Assembly (NCBI GenBank): GCA_022605955.1
Contig: JAKCOZ010000018.1
Span: forward strand, 5,216,001 to 5,280,000
DNA length: 64,000 bases
Direction of reading: 5' to 3'
DNA from: Rallus limicola
Lineage: Eukaryota; Chordata; Aves; Gruiformes; Rallidae
Shown here: positions 53,404-64,000 of the stretch, in pieces
How the letters are laid out: each line of letters opens with the position of its first letter
How positions within the stretch are numbered: position 1 is the first letter of the stretch
Notes under the pieces: model-generated
Seen by the model: the letters and a program-made list of their open reading frames with translations, nothing else
What the model was told of the DNA's origin: nothing
Databases searched by the model: none
Position numbers and translations under genes: made by a program

Positions 53404-53890
53404 CACAGAATCACAAGGTTGGAAAAGACCTTTAAGATCATCAAGTCCAACCATTCCCATCCTACGCTAACCCACGTCCTTAAGTACCTCATCTACCCTT
53501 TTTTAAGCACATCCAGGGAAGGTGACTGAACCCCCTCTATGGGCAGTCTGTGCCAGGCCCCAACAGTAAATTTTTTTTTTTCCCTCTAACATCTAATCTG
53601 ACCCTGCCCTGGCACAGCTACTTGCCATTTCCCCTTGTCCTATCTCCTGTTACTCAGCTGAAGACACCATCACTCACCTCTCTACAACCCACTTTCAGGT
53701 AATTTTAGGTGGTGATAAGGACTCCCCTCAGCCTCCTCTTCTCCAGGCTGAACACCCCCAGCTCCCTCAGCTGTTCCTCCACCAGCCTGGTTGTCCTCTG
53801 GACTCACTCCAGGACCTCAATGTCTTTCTTATGGTGAAGAGCCCAGAACTGGACACAGCACTCGAGGTGCAGCCTCACCAATGCCAAGTA
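53404..53890 (-). mobile_element. CR1 LINE, longest recognisable copy
   Basis: In minus orientation it starts cacagaatcacaaggttgga, aaagacctttaagatcatca, agtccaacca, continues through the 3' UTR (cacatccagggaaggtgact, tttccccttgtcctatctcc), and extends into the ORF2 end read in reverse (cctcctcttctccaggctga, cagctccctcagctgttcct, ggactcactccagg). Similarity fades after gaggtgcagcctcaccaatg but may run to about 54010. A T-rich insertion lies at 53570-53583. Confidence 0.92.
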
Positions 53891-54875
53891 CAATTATGCA
53901 ATTAACATACCTTCTCCCTGTTTCTGTTCTAGTTAGTCCTGAATGGGCTTTTGCTACTATCACACACCCAAATTGAATTAAGACATCCACATTGTCCTGT
54001 AGATGTGCATCAAACATTCTTTCTCAGAGTGCATATCTTGCCTTAGCAACTGCCATGTAGAGAGGCAAAACATGCTTAGAGAGGAATATATATGAAGTTA
54101 TTCACTAATCCGTATGACACACAGCTTGTATAAGTTTTTCCTGGAGAGTGAGGACTCAAAAATCTTTTGTGAGAATACTTCTTTTGTGCTAGATATTTGT
54201 CAAATCACTTCAACCCCATCTAAAGTCTAATTTAAGAACCCACTCTTTTTGGTCACTGCATATATAACGTATGAATTGATAACTATGAGAAATAGACTAC
54301 TTACACCCAGCATTCAATATCAGTTTATTCAGATATGGTCTTGTTATATCTTAAGAACTGTTTTTATTTTTCCTGAATGCAGGAGCTGATTTTTTTGAAG
54401 TGGTATAATTCAATTCCTCTAGGAATAAGTATCATTACATTTGTTTTACTAGATTAGCACTAATCTAGTTTAATAATATTAGAAAAAAAATAGTATAGTC
54501 TATGCATGCAAAGCACAGACGAATCAGAAACTAAGTCTCTGGTCCTGACAAACATTATCTTGCTCATTTATTTAGTTCCTGTGATCTCTTTGTTCATGGT
54601 TCATTACTGAAACAAAGCTTGCAGCTAGCAGCTTTTATCTGTCTCCTCCCAAGCATGCTCTTAAGGAGTATGTCCCTGCCTCTTGCTGATAATACTTTGC
54701 CACTAGGCGGGAACCTTTAAAAGAAAGATAAGAACCCTCTTGCCACTTAACTGCCCCAGTTATTCAAGGAAACTGGTATACATGAAGAGGAAAAATACTT
54801 GAAAGTGTCTTTTGGGAAAAAAAGACCAAAACGTAATCAAGTTGGTACTGTTTACATTTAATAAGCAACTCTTAC

Positions 54876-55038
54876 CATGACTGACATCAGTACATCGTTG
54901 TCCTGCCTCAAAGGAATTTATTACTAGCCAATTTATCAATTTGTAAGTTGTTGCTGGGCTCAGTTCCAGAGGAACTAAGTTTACTTTTTCTGCCTGTCCC
55001 GTCTGACGGAAAATTCCATCCCGGAGGTTCATGTAGAA
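54876..55038 (-). CDS. Putative internal exon, unidentified protein
   Basis: A 163-bp minus-strand segment is bounded by ttag acceptor sequence (ataaggtttag, weak pyrimidine tract) and a good donor (CATG|GTAAGAG). The frame is open over 54 codons, entered in phase 0 and left in phase 1. It starts FYMNLRDGIFRQTGQAEK and includes ELSPATTYKL and NSFEAGQRCTDVSH. Several CpG dinucleotides survive (ctccgg, cgtcagacgg, acgatg), unusual for this window. LSPATTYKL is faintly like the fibronectin type III 'L.P.T.Y' strand, but the context does not support a call. Confidence 0.3.
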
Positions 55039-55866
55039 CTAAACCTTATGGTATTTCAAGCAGTTCTAAGTGTTTTAAGCCCCTAGATCTATAATGGGCC
55101 TATAAAGAAGTCCTCAACTCCACACCACCCACACAGTGAAGTCTTGGGAGTGGAAGTCTAAACAGTAGATAGTCGGTAGTTAGCAGTTCCATGAATCAGT
55201 CCCTTTTTACATGCTTAGATAACCATGCAAGCATCAAACATTACTATGAACATGTTTGCATAGTATTTCTGCACTTAAGACAAATGCTTAAATACTTGGT
55301 GTGCTTTTTAGTCATAATTGAATAATTTCTTTTAGGGGAAATTGTTTGTCAATATCCACAGTCTGTGTGGGAAAAAATATTTTCCTCAAACTTGATGGGG
55401 GAAAACTGCCTGAGTAATTTTCTCTGAGTCTTTTTCCCTGGGTAACGGTTCCAGGTACGTTTTTTTTTTTAATATTCTTGACTTTTTGTGATACTGTTTT
55501 TCAATTAAGCATTTATGGCACAGTGCACAGCTACATTATACTTGTGACATTTAGCCAGGCAGCACAGCACAAGACCACCAGCTTCATTGCTCTTTGGTAC
55601 TATTCAGTTGTGCCATAAAGCAGTCCAAGCATCAACAAGGCTCAAGCAAGACATCTTTGCACAAACCAACTTCAAAGCCACTATATTTGCTTGAGGGGCC
55701 ATTTCATCGTTATAACTAAAGCAAGCCCTTTCACACACCTGCCAAGAGCACCATATCCCCACAGTACATACATTGAGCAAGGAGACCATGGGCAAAGCAA
55801 TGCTTGCACATCATTAGCCTAAGCTAACACCAACTGCTGTCCACTCACAGAGCGCTGCAGTCCTAC

Positions 55867-55959
55867 CTGGGGAGCTTTGTCCTCACCTGCCCTTAACAAT
55901 ACCAGCCCTTTCAAATATATTGCTTGCAGCAGTTCTGCTAACATGCTCTGGAAAAGCTT
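55867..55959 (-). CDS. Putative internal exon, unidentified protein
   Basis: On the minus strand acceptor gacttatctgtgcag is followed by an open frame reading KLFQSMLAELLQAIYLKG and ending RAGEDKAPQ. Two donors are possible. CCCCAG|GTAGGA (used here, 93 bp) leaves phase 0 and fits the next candidate at 55.0 kb; GGGCAG|GTGAGG at 55885-55886 has a better score by eye but leaves phase 1. The peptide looks like an amphipathic helix. No homolog is recognised. Confidence 0.25.
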
Positions 55960-58900
55960 CTGCACAGATAAGTCATCCTTCATATTCAGTCTTTTCGAGC
56001 AGAACTGGGAAACTGCCTAGTAAAATCCCTGTTAAAAATTTAAATTTGATAAGTCTTCATTATTTGTATGACACTTTTCTTGTGCTTCAAAAAGGCATAA
56101 GCTTCATTTAGAAGCATCTCATACCTATGCCACAGAGAGTGAAAGGTATTATTCAAGTAGTACATAAAATGAACTTTTACAGATGTCAAGTCTAGGTTTT
56201 GTTATTTATGTGTAGCTAACAAAAATAGCCACCACCACCAAGACGCAAATGATTGAGTAGGAACAAATCTAAGTACTCTCAATTTCAGGGCAAGCTTTTG
56301 AGCAAAAGCCAAAGGCATACCTTTCTAATAGCTTTCAGGAACTATTTAATGCTGACAATCATGAGAACTTAATTTTTTGCTATGTGACCCAATTCAGGAA
56401 TATACGAGGATATGTTTGGGGCAGAGAACCTTCTTCATTGGGACAAAAGCCCAAACTTGGACACCATAATGTTGAGACTGTCCAGGCACTTTAAAACCAC
56501 ATCAAGCATTCCAAATGCTTTAGCAGAGTCATCAGCAAGGCAGGAACCCATAAATCAGCGTGTGGCCACAATATGGGAACTTGCGGTTGCAAGCACATTA
56601 AGGGCATTCAGAGGTGAGATGGTAAGAAGCCAACTCATTATAGTGACAAACAGCACCCAGATGCAGGAGCGTCTGCTCACAGAGCCGGACACCTGCCCTT
56701 GCAAACAGCTACTGTTCTCAGCCTACAGGCAAAACAGCCACATGACCAGAGAAAGACAGCTGTGCTGGCATCCTGGTATAGAGACAGCCGACATCCCAGC
56801 TAGCAGAGGCACAAGCCCAGTTCAGACAAGTGGTATTTGAACCCTTCAGAACTGGGCACACTGGTCCCATGTCCAAGAGTAACAAAGGGAAGTATTTTTT
56901 TTATACGATTCCAGACAAGCTAAGAATAAATTCACATCCCTTTTTCCACAATCAGTTGATCAGCTATTGATGTCATGGAACCTCAAATTTACCTAGATTA
57001 CAGCAGAATAGAAAATGCACACAAATGACAAATACACAATCCAGGAACATGAAAACACTGTACATGGTGATGTACAAGCAGCAATACCAAGGACTAGACT
57101 TTGGATGGCCTCAAGCAGAAGACCATCAACAGAGTCCAACAATGTTAAAGAAGGGACTTAAGCCAAAAAAGATCAGTCATTGTAGAGCCTGCCCCAGAGC
57201 TCTTAAGAAGGGCCAAAGGAACAGGCTTCTGAAGGGGATTTTTCAGACAAATAATGAGGTATGTAAGTTAGCAGGAAAAGATGCTCTTTTAAAATTGGTC
57301 AGAAAAAAAGGTATACAGATACTGGCATGGCCATTCTTTAATGAAGTACATGATTTCACTAGATGTGCAAGTACCCTTTCGATCCACCGAAAGCCTAGAG
57401 ATTACATAGCTTTCTATTACACTAAAAGAATAGCTTTCAGACTAATTTCAGAAAGTTAAGCCTCCTTACTTGTCTAAACTAGATGTTCTAAATAATGTTC
57501 AGGCAGCACAATAGTTTTTCTTATCCTAAACATGTTCTAGGAAATTGAAGAGATTTGGGTGAAAAATTATGGTATTACAAATGACAGAAAGCAGGAATAG
57601 ATCAAGTGAGCTATTGTAACTTCAGTAGCATAATAGCTACTTGAGTTATTTCCTAGAATTCATTGAAATCTAGAAGGTTTTCAGCCCAAGCATTTTCAGG
57701 AATTCAGGCAATGCCCCAGAGGACAGCAGTTCATTTAGGAGCAGGACATTACAGTAACAAGCATGAATAAGAGGCCTCTTTAGATTACAAGAAAGTCATT
57801 ATAAGCAAGAGTTAAGAGGATCCAAGAAGCTGACTGTTGAAGTACATAACCAATTTAAGGACTGAGACTGGAATTACTACAAAGTTAGTTTCAGTAAAGG
57901 CATCACTGAGCTAGAGGCTTCAGCTACCCTAGCCAGTGAAATCTCTCCACACATTTTACAGATATGACCACTGAAGAACACTAATTAAAGCCACTAGTTC
58001 ACCTACCCTGGTGAGGCTGACTGCAGCAGTGATAGAACCCTTGACGAACATTGCACATCTCGGTGTGCAGAAAATCCTCCCCACCATACCCCCAAATCAT
58101 AGCTTTCAGTGCTTTCAATGCTCAGAGTTGAGCTTTAATCCCCAAATTATTCAGAGTCCACACTTAAAATGGAACTGTGATTTTTGAATAGAATGCGCTC
58201 TCCCACCACCCCATTTCATGAATAAGCCAAGTTTTTGTATTAATGTTTAGAATGAAGAAGTTCTTGCCACTGAAAAACATCAGAGGTGCTCTTAATCTAT
58301 AATTTTGAGATCCGGAGACAAAACAAGCTTCATAAGCCTAGTGTTACCATAGGGAAAGAGCAAATGCTATAAATAAAGGAACTAAACCCCTGTCTGATTA
58401 CATTCTCCTCAGATTAGCAAAGACGGATGCCAACATATCATAGAAAGCAGATAAGCACGAAGGTAATCTGTACATACAAAGATTACATTTTTGATATTTA
58501 AATGTGAATCTTAAGCTATAGTGAACTAACACACTACAGTAATTTTCACTTGTCAGGTCTAACAGAACCCCTCAGTCAATTACTAATCAGTCTATTAAAG
58601 TTGTTTACTCTGAAATGTGTATCAAGGCAAGTCATCCAGGCTTGAGCATTTTGTACTTCTGCAGTCACGTACTCCAATCACCTTGGAATTATTTCTTGTA
58701 TAGATCACCACACTTAATCCTGCATCACTTTGTTTATATAAAGTTGCTGGTACTTCAACTCTTTGTATTAAAAAAGCCATTTTGTTTGACTAAAGTTTAT
58801 ATTTGTAAAAAGAAAATATTTGCTGTGGAAACATAGTACCAAGTAGAGAGATACCTGCAACAGCCAAAACTTTTGTCTCTGTAGCAAACTCTTAAAGAGT

Positions 58901-59582
58901 AAGCCAAACCAAAAAGCCTATTCCCATTCAACCTATAGTCTCATTTTCTAGAGTAAATCTTCCCATTGGGCTCATGATAAAGACTAAACCTAAAATAACA
59001 TTACAAATAGCTCCACTGAGCTTGCAGCAAATTATGACTTTTATAGGTGCAACGGGAAAGCAGTTTTTATGGTAACACTAAAATGACTGCTGAAAAACAC
59101 TATAAAGCTTGCTGCTGCTTGGTAGAGAAGTGCTCCATATTTAAGAGGTAAAAAAATATGTGCAAACAGGTCTAAAAATAATGGAAACAATAACTTTATT
59201 TTCTGTAATTAGTCAGACATTTAGATGTGTATTTTTAAAATCTCATTACAGACTAGTAAAAACATGGAAGAAAAACCTCAAAAGTTTTTGCTACTTTTGT
59301 TGTCATGATTGCAACAGAAGATACATGCAATATCTGTTACACAGTTTGAAGGATTCTGTCTTTAAACCTAGAAGCAAAATATTCTGGTTTGCCCAGAGCC
59401 TTTTACATCAGCAAAACCCAACACCTTTATTTCTCAAACTGTGACTAATCCTGAGATGTTTCAAACGTTATTGCCCACTTCCTAGAAGATAAATTATTTC
59501 ATTCCTTGGACAATTTTACTTTGGTGCTTTTGAAAAATTCTTCTTGGAATCACATTTCTTTAAAACCAGACTTTACACACAG

Positions 59583-59794
59583 AAGTCTAGTTCTGCAGGA
59601 CTTGACTGGAAACCTAGGCAAATTGAGTCCAATTACACTGTAGCACCCTATCCTACTGCCATTGAAGAATTTTCTTCCCTTCTTAGGAAGGGAACTGAAT
59701 CACAAGAGCAGAACACTGTTACTTTATTGCCTATAAATGAAAATAGAGAAGAATCCAAAGATGAAGGAAACTTTACACCTTTACCTGCATCCAG
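59583..59794 (+). CDS. Putative exon, unidentified acidic/Ser-rich protein
   Basis: Plus-strand acceptor actttacacacag is followed by 212 open bases and the consensus donor CATCCAG|GTAAGT. The frame (phase 0 in, phase 2 out) begins KSSSAGLDWKPRQIESNY and continues with EEFSSLLRKGTES and INENREESKDEGNF, a composition typical of a disordered charged region and with coding-like purine-first codons. A strong acceptor (poly-T then cttcag) at 59985-59986 would join in phase but gives a stop after two codons, so it would have to be a terminal exon. It lies on the opposite strand to the other candidates. No family is recognised. Confidence 0.28.
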
Positions 59795-62700
59795 GTAAGT
59801 TTGAGAAACATTACATGAACTTTTGATACCAAAATAATCCAAAATAGTTACCATCAGATGCTGGTTAAATTATTTCTAGTTTTCTTTAACGTTTTCATAA
59901 GATTGCAAGTTTAAAGTCACATCAGGCATTAAAGAAGAGGAGAATTCTGACATACTTTCCTTCATATTGTTTTTTTTTTCCTTCAGGTGTCTGTAGTTTC
60001 AGACATCTGGTCTGCAGACCTGCAAAGGAAACATCCTCCTTCTCTAACAAAGATTTATGACACTGGATTGTAAGAAATCAATATGATGAAAAATAACACT
60101 ATTAAACACAGATTTTAATCTGTTTCTTATTGTAATAACTTATCAATATCATGCCTTGTCAAACACATAATCTAAGAACAAGTTGATGAGGGCTGATATA
60201 CTATACCCATCTTTTCTTCATGAAGAGCCACTACAAAAAGTTAGCATATGAAGAGATAACCTTCCATTTTTGCACCCTGATTTAAAATACGCAATATGAC
60301 AATGAGAGCTAGCCAGCACCAAACTGATTCTAATTTCCATTTGCAAAAGCATCATCCTTCAGACATTGACAGTGATCACTGCCCGACAGTCATTATGCTG
60401 TCTGTTGAGTCTGCTTGGGAACTTCACTTACCTTTTCCTGAATCACTTTTTAAAACAGCAGAAAAAAATGTAAATGGGCTCTTAAAGAAAAGGATACTTC
60501 CAGACAACTTGAAGGACCCACTCTAACCATGTAGCATGACTAATGTACATACAGATATCAGCACAGAGCAAACACTGTCTACCTGAACCAGCAGGCACAG
60601 CTCTGGATATTTAAAAACACTTAAATTTCCCATTTTCCACTTAAGATTATTCCATATTAGTAATTTCTGGGTGGACATTGAAAGCCTTTGAGAATTGGGA
60701 ACAAAATATAGCATAAAATAATAAACTTTAAAATAACTACTTAAGATCTTTAATCTATGCAAGAAAAGCGTGAAACAGATCAATCAGCACAAGTAACAAG
60801 CCAGTATGACTGTTAGACAGAAACACTTCATGCCAGCCTGACTTCTGTAAAAGAAGTTGAACACATTTGTATTTAATCTAAATATTGACCGACTTTTTAG
60901 AGCCACATTTTAGCATAGATAGGTATAATTTAGAGTGTCAATTATTCTTGGGAAAACCTGAAGCTGAGCAGTGACATGCAGAGTTAAATCTAGCCTTTTC
61001 TACCTCAAATTGAAGCCAGCTTCCCCAGCAAGATGTGGGATTCATAGAATTGATGCTATTCCTTTTACAGAGCAGTTAAAAACCCTGCAAATCCACATTT
61101 TCCAGTTACTATAGCATTTAAGATATTTAGCTCATCTAACTACTACTCTACTAGCTTCTCAACAGTTCCTTCACTTTTTTACTGATAAAACAGACTGGCA
61201 AAGCTATTCAAACAATATTCATCTTGTTTAACAGCTAATACATTTACTGAAATCATATATTCCTATTTATCATGCATCAAAATTTAGAGTTAACACAGGC
61301 TTAAGAAAAAGCTGCAGTGAGAAAAAAGCAAACATTAAGTCCTGCACAAAGCAATAAATTAACAAAACTCACTTTAATGTTACTTATCACAGAGCTACAG
61401 CACATTCACTTGAAAAGTGGAAAAATATCCTGGCACTTAAACAAGTTGAGTCAAACTCATCAATTTCCAATCTCTACATTACAAGTGACAGAATAAAGGA
61501 AGAATATGACACAAATGTAAGAACAAGTTTACATTTTTGGAATGAAGCTCTGCTACAAGGCTGTATTCTTATCAACATACATGTTCTGGGTTAACAACTG
61601 TAGAAGAAGATATTACAAGACTAAAAAAAAGAAAAAAATCAAGTGAGAAGATGGTCAAGTTGTAAAGCTCTTCCAGAGCCCGTGTCCCATAGTATACTTT
61701 CTAGAGATATTATCTGGTTCTGGCTCTTCATTACAGTTAGTATTATGTTTCTACCATGGATAAGCTTCACATCAGGGGTGTTTACCTACTGACTCTACAT
61801 CCCTTTTTGTTGGATGAATATAAACAGAGGAGAACTTGCACCTGTGGCTTTTTGAACAGAGACCAGCTTGACAGATCACACCCCTTACAGTAAGTGAACT
61901 AGAGTTTAACTCAAGGAGTTCTCTATAGCACAGTCAAATTAAAATAATCTAATCTTACAAACTCACAGCCACAGTAATAAGGAACTCATATGAAATGTAT
62001 GTTTTTAAGGTTTCTGACAGCTTGCTATTAACAAGACAGACATTTGTTTCAGCCTCACAATCGAGTGGTTTGGATGCTGCAAGTCCCAGCAGTGCAGCTT
62101 CTAACTCTTGGGACCTAGGGGAGTTCTTACGCATAATAAAACTAGAAAAAGTAAAGATTACTTTCTCACTACCAATGTCCTTTCTGTCAATGCCATCTCT
62201 TTTGGAAGCAAGATTTCTGTGCTAATATACATGCGGTCACATTTTGTCAATGTAACTCCTGGGGAGGAAAATGCATAGATGAGGACAGTACTATTAGACA
62301 TAGCTACACATATAGGAATGGAATTTATCAGGGAAAGGGTGGCCATTTCACAGAAATCACCTACCTATGTCAACATAAGGTGTATTTCTATGGAGAAAGA
62401 ACAGGGAAATATTTTATGCAATCAGCATCATACAAATGCTCCCAGATGTTAGAGAAGTGAGCACAAGCCAAGCATAAAAGCAATAAGCAAATGGCCAAGT
62501 TGAGCTATTAACTCAACTTTTCATGAGTTCTGATCTCAAGCATTAAAAGAATTTTGACAACAATAAAGTCTTGCTATCAAAGCTTGCAGTACTTATGTGA
62601 AGCATATAGATAAGCAATTATACAGTAATTTTATTTTAATAATTAGTTTTCATACAGAGAATTACTTATAAATTTTATTTTACCAGCCCTTTGTGTGAGG

Positions 62701-64000
62701 CTCTGCATTCATACCTTAGCTGAAACTACTAACACCCAAAGCAGGAAAATGATACTTGCTCAGAGAAAGCTGTTGCCATGGGAGACACAAAGATATAAAC
62801 TAGGGAACTTTTAGCAGGAGCAAATGAAAACCCACTTCTCAAACATACAAGAGAGTACAAATCAATGTATAAGGCCATCAAAAAATTGAGATGTAATCCT
62901 AATTTTAACAGGTGTATGGAATTTCAGTATAGTAACTGTATCTGAACAATTCAGGTGTGGTTGACACTTCAACTTAATACCCTTCAGAAACTCCTCTGCT
63001 CATCCAGAGTGACCCAGACCTGCATGGTCACCATGGTTCTAAAAGAAATGCTTATTCCATTCAAGTCACAACAGGCTCAAAGAGACATGAAAATAACATA
63101 CCATTGAGAACAAACTTACCCTTCAATAGAATATTATCTTAAACTCCTTTTTGAGGTCTAACACCTACCTGTTTCCTTCTAAAAAACCTAGAGCCTCCTC
63201 TCAGTTAGAATTCAAATGTGAACCCCTTAGCAGATGCCAATTCTTAAGTCATTTTAAGTAATTCCTAACTCACTAGCTGCGCTGACAAAGCAAAGTTAAT
63301 TCATAATTTGATAAGGAAAAGAGATGAAATGCAGTTAATGTAATAGCTTCATAGCTTACTCAATATCCATAAGACTAAAATTGTTATAAATCAATAACTG
63401 ATCAACCATGGTGTTGTGAAGCACATTTGTTATTGATATTTAAGTTTCTACTAATTATTTTTGTGGAATAAAAACTTGGAATGTTCCATTCAGCTTAGAT
63501 AACATTACTGCAGTGATCAATAAAGGAAATGCACCAGCAAAGTGCTTTGGTTTATTCTGACTTCAGATTTTAAGGTATCCCAAGACACACATACAATCTC
63601 AGTAGTTATATGTATCAAGAGTGCTACTGGTGAGCACAGGGACCTTTATTCAATGTTGCAAACCAGAGCAATCAAATACCCTTACTCCATTTCAGATCAG
63701 TAAGTATTTTTCTACAAATGTAAAAAACCACACCCTAAGATACCTAGTGAAATTTTTTAGATTTCAGTTTTGAACTATGGTCTGCAGTGTTCTTGGCTTA
63801 TCACCACAAGCGCCTAAATGAAGCCTTCCTAAAGCCATCTCCTCGCTGGCTGCTCTTCAGACCAGCAAGTATCTCACAAAATACTCCGTTAGAATTTTGT
63901 TTACATGCTTGCTTTATAGTTTCAAGGATCCATAGATTCACATACAGAAATACTTCAGTGTCTCAGTCTAGAGGCTGCTTATGATAGTTTAGAATGATAC

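Larger units (their letters stand above)
53891..64000. other. AT-rich DNA with candidate exons, no recognised gene
   Basis: This stretch holds most of the better coding candidates: minus-strand segments at 54876-55038 and 55867-55959, a plus-strand segment at 59583-59794, and the two longest open frames in the window (56412-56840 and 57025-57459, plus). No product was recognised for any of them, and no named repeat was found. Confidence 0.55.

Noticed and set aside
56066..56124. Minus-strand acceptor cactctctgtggcatag followed by YEMLLNEAYAFLKHKK
   Set aside because: No acceptable donor occurs before the frame stops.
58021..58130. Minus-strand frame with clustered cysteines (MCNVRQGFYHCCSQPHQG), momentarily defensin-like
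   Set aside because: The cysteine spacing does not fit beta-defensins, a second frame is equally open, and the acceptor is poor.

Overview
This window looks like a stretch of bird nuclear genome, either introns of a large gene or intergenic DNA. The basis is the repeat content. It is AT-rich and CpG-poor, has no bacterial-style gene packing, and has no open frame longer than 144 codons. Every interspersed repeat I could name is a CR1 LINE of the avian type, recognised from the conserved 3' end (ttggaagggacct...agatcat...gtccaacc) and from 3' octamer copies related to attctgtg. I saw no Alu, B1, L1 or other mammalian repeat. The species cannot be fixed from this.

Layout. Nine CR1 copies are scattered through the window. 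Seven lie in minus orientation (about 7.7-8.6, 16.3, 19.7, 33.3, 39.2, 48.2 and 53.4 kb) and two in plus orientation (44.3 and 51.4 kb). The 51.4 kb copy keeps a readable piece of the CR1 ORF2 C-terminus. Between them lies mostly single-copy AT-rich sequence with homopolymer tracts (T21 at 6.8 kb; A19 followed closely by C22 at 12.2 kb), a perfect 11-bp hairpin beside a small tandem repeat at 16.5 kb, and a degenerate 62-bp tandem duplication at 30.1 kb. The rest holds nothing I can name. I found no tRNA, rRNA, snRNA, CRISPR or prokaryotic feature.

Possible genes. No protein was recognised. By eye I found several short open segments bounded by good splice-site matches. On the minus strand, five of them (55.9, 55.0, 49.3, 35.5 and 25.9 kb) can be joined in transcription order with compatible codon phases, and a sixth at 0.4 kb has a clean frame. 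On the plus strand, a 212-bp segment at 59.6 kb has a consensus donor. If real, the minus-strand set would be exons of one large intron-rich gene. Pseudo-exons of this quality are common in vertebrate introns and I had some freedom in choosing sites and frames, so these are low-confidence candidates.

I did not find an evident new biological system. The items most worth checking are the phase-compatible exon chain, the 59.6 kb candidate exon, and the two longest open frames at 56.4-57.5 kb.
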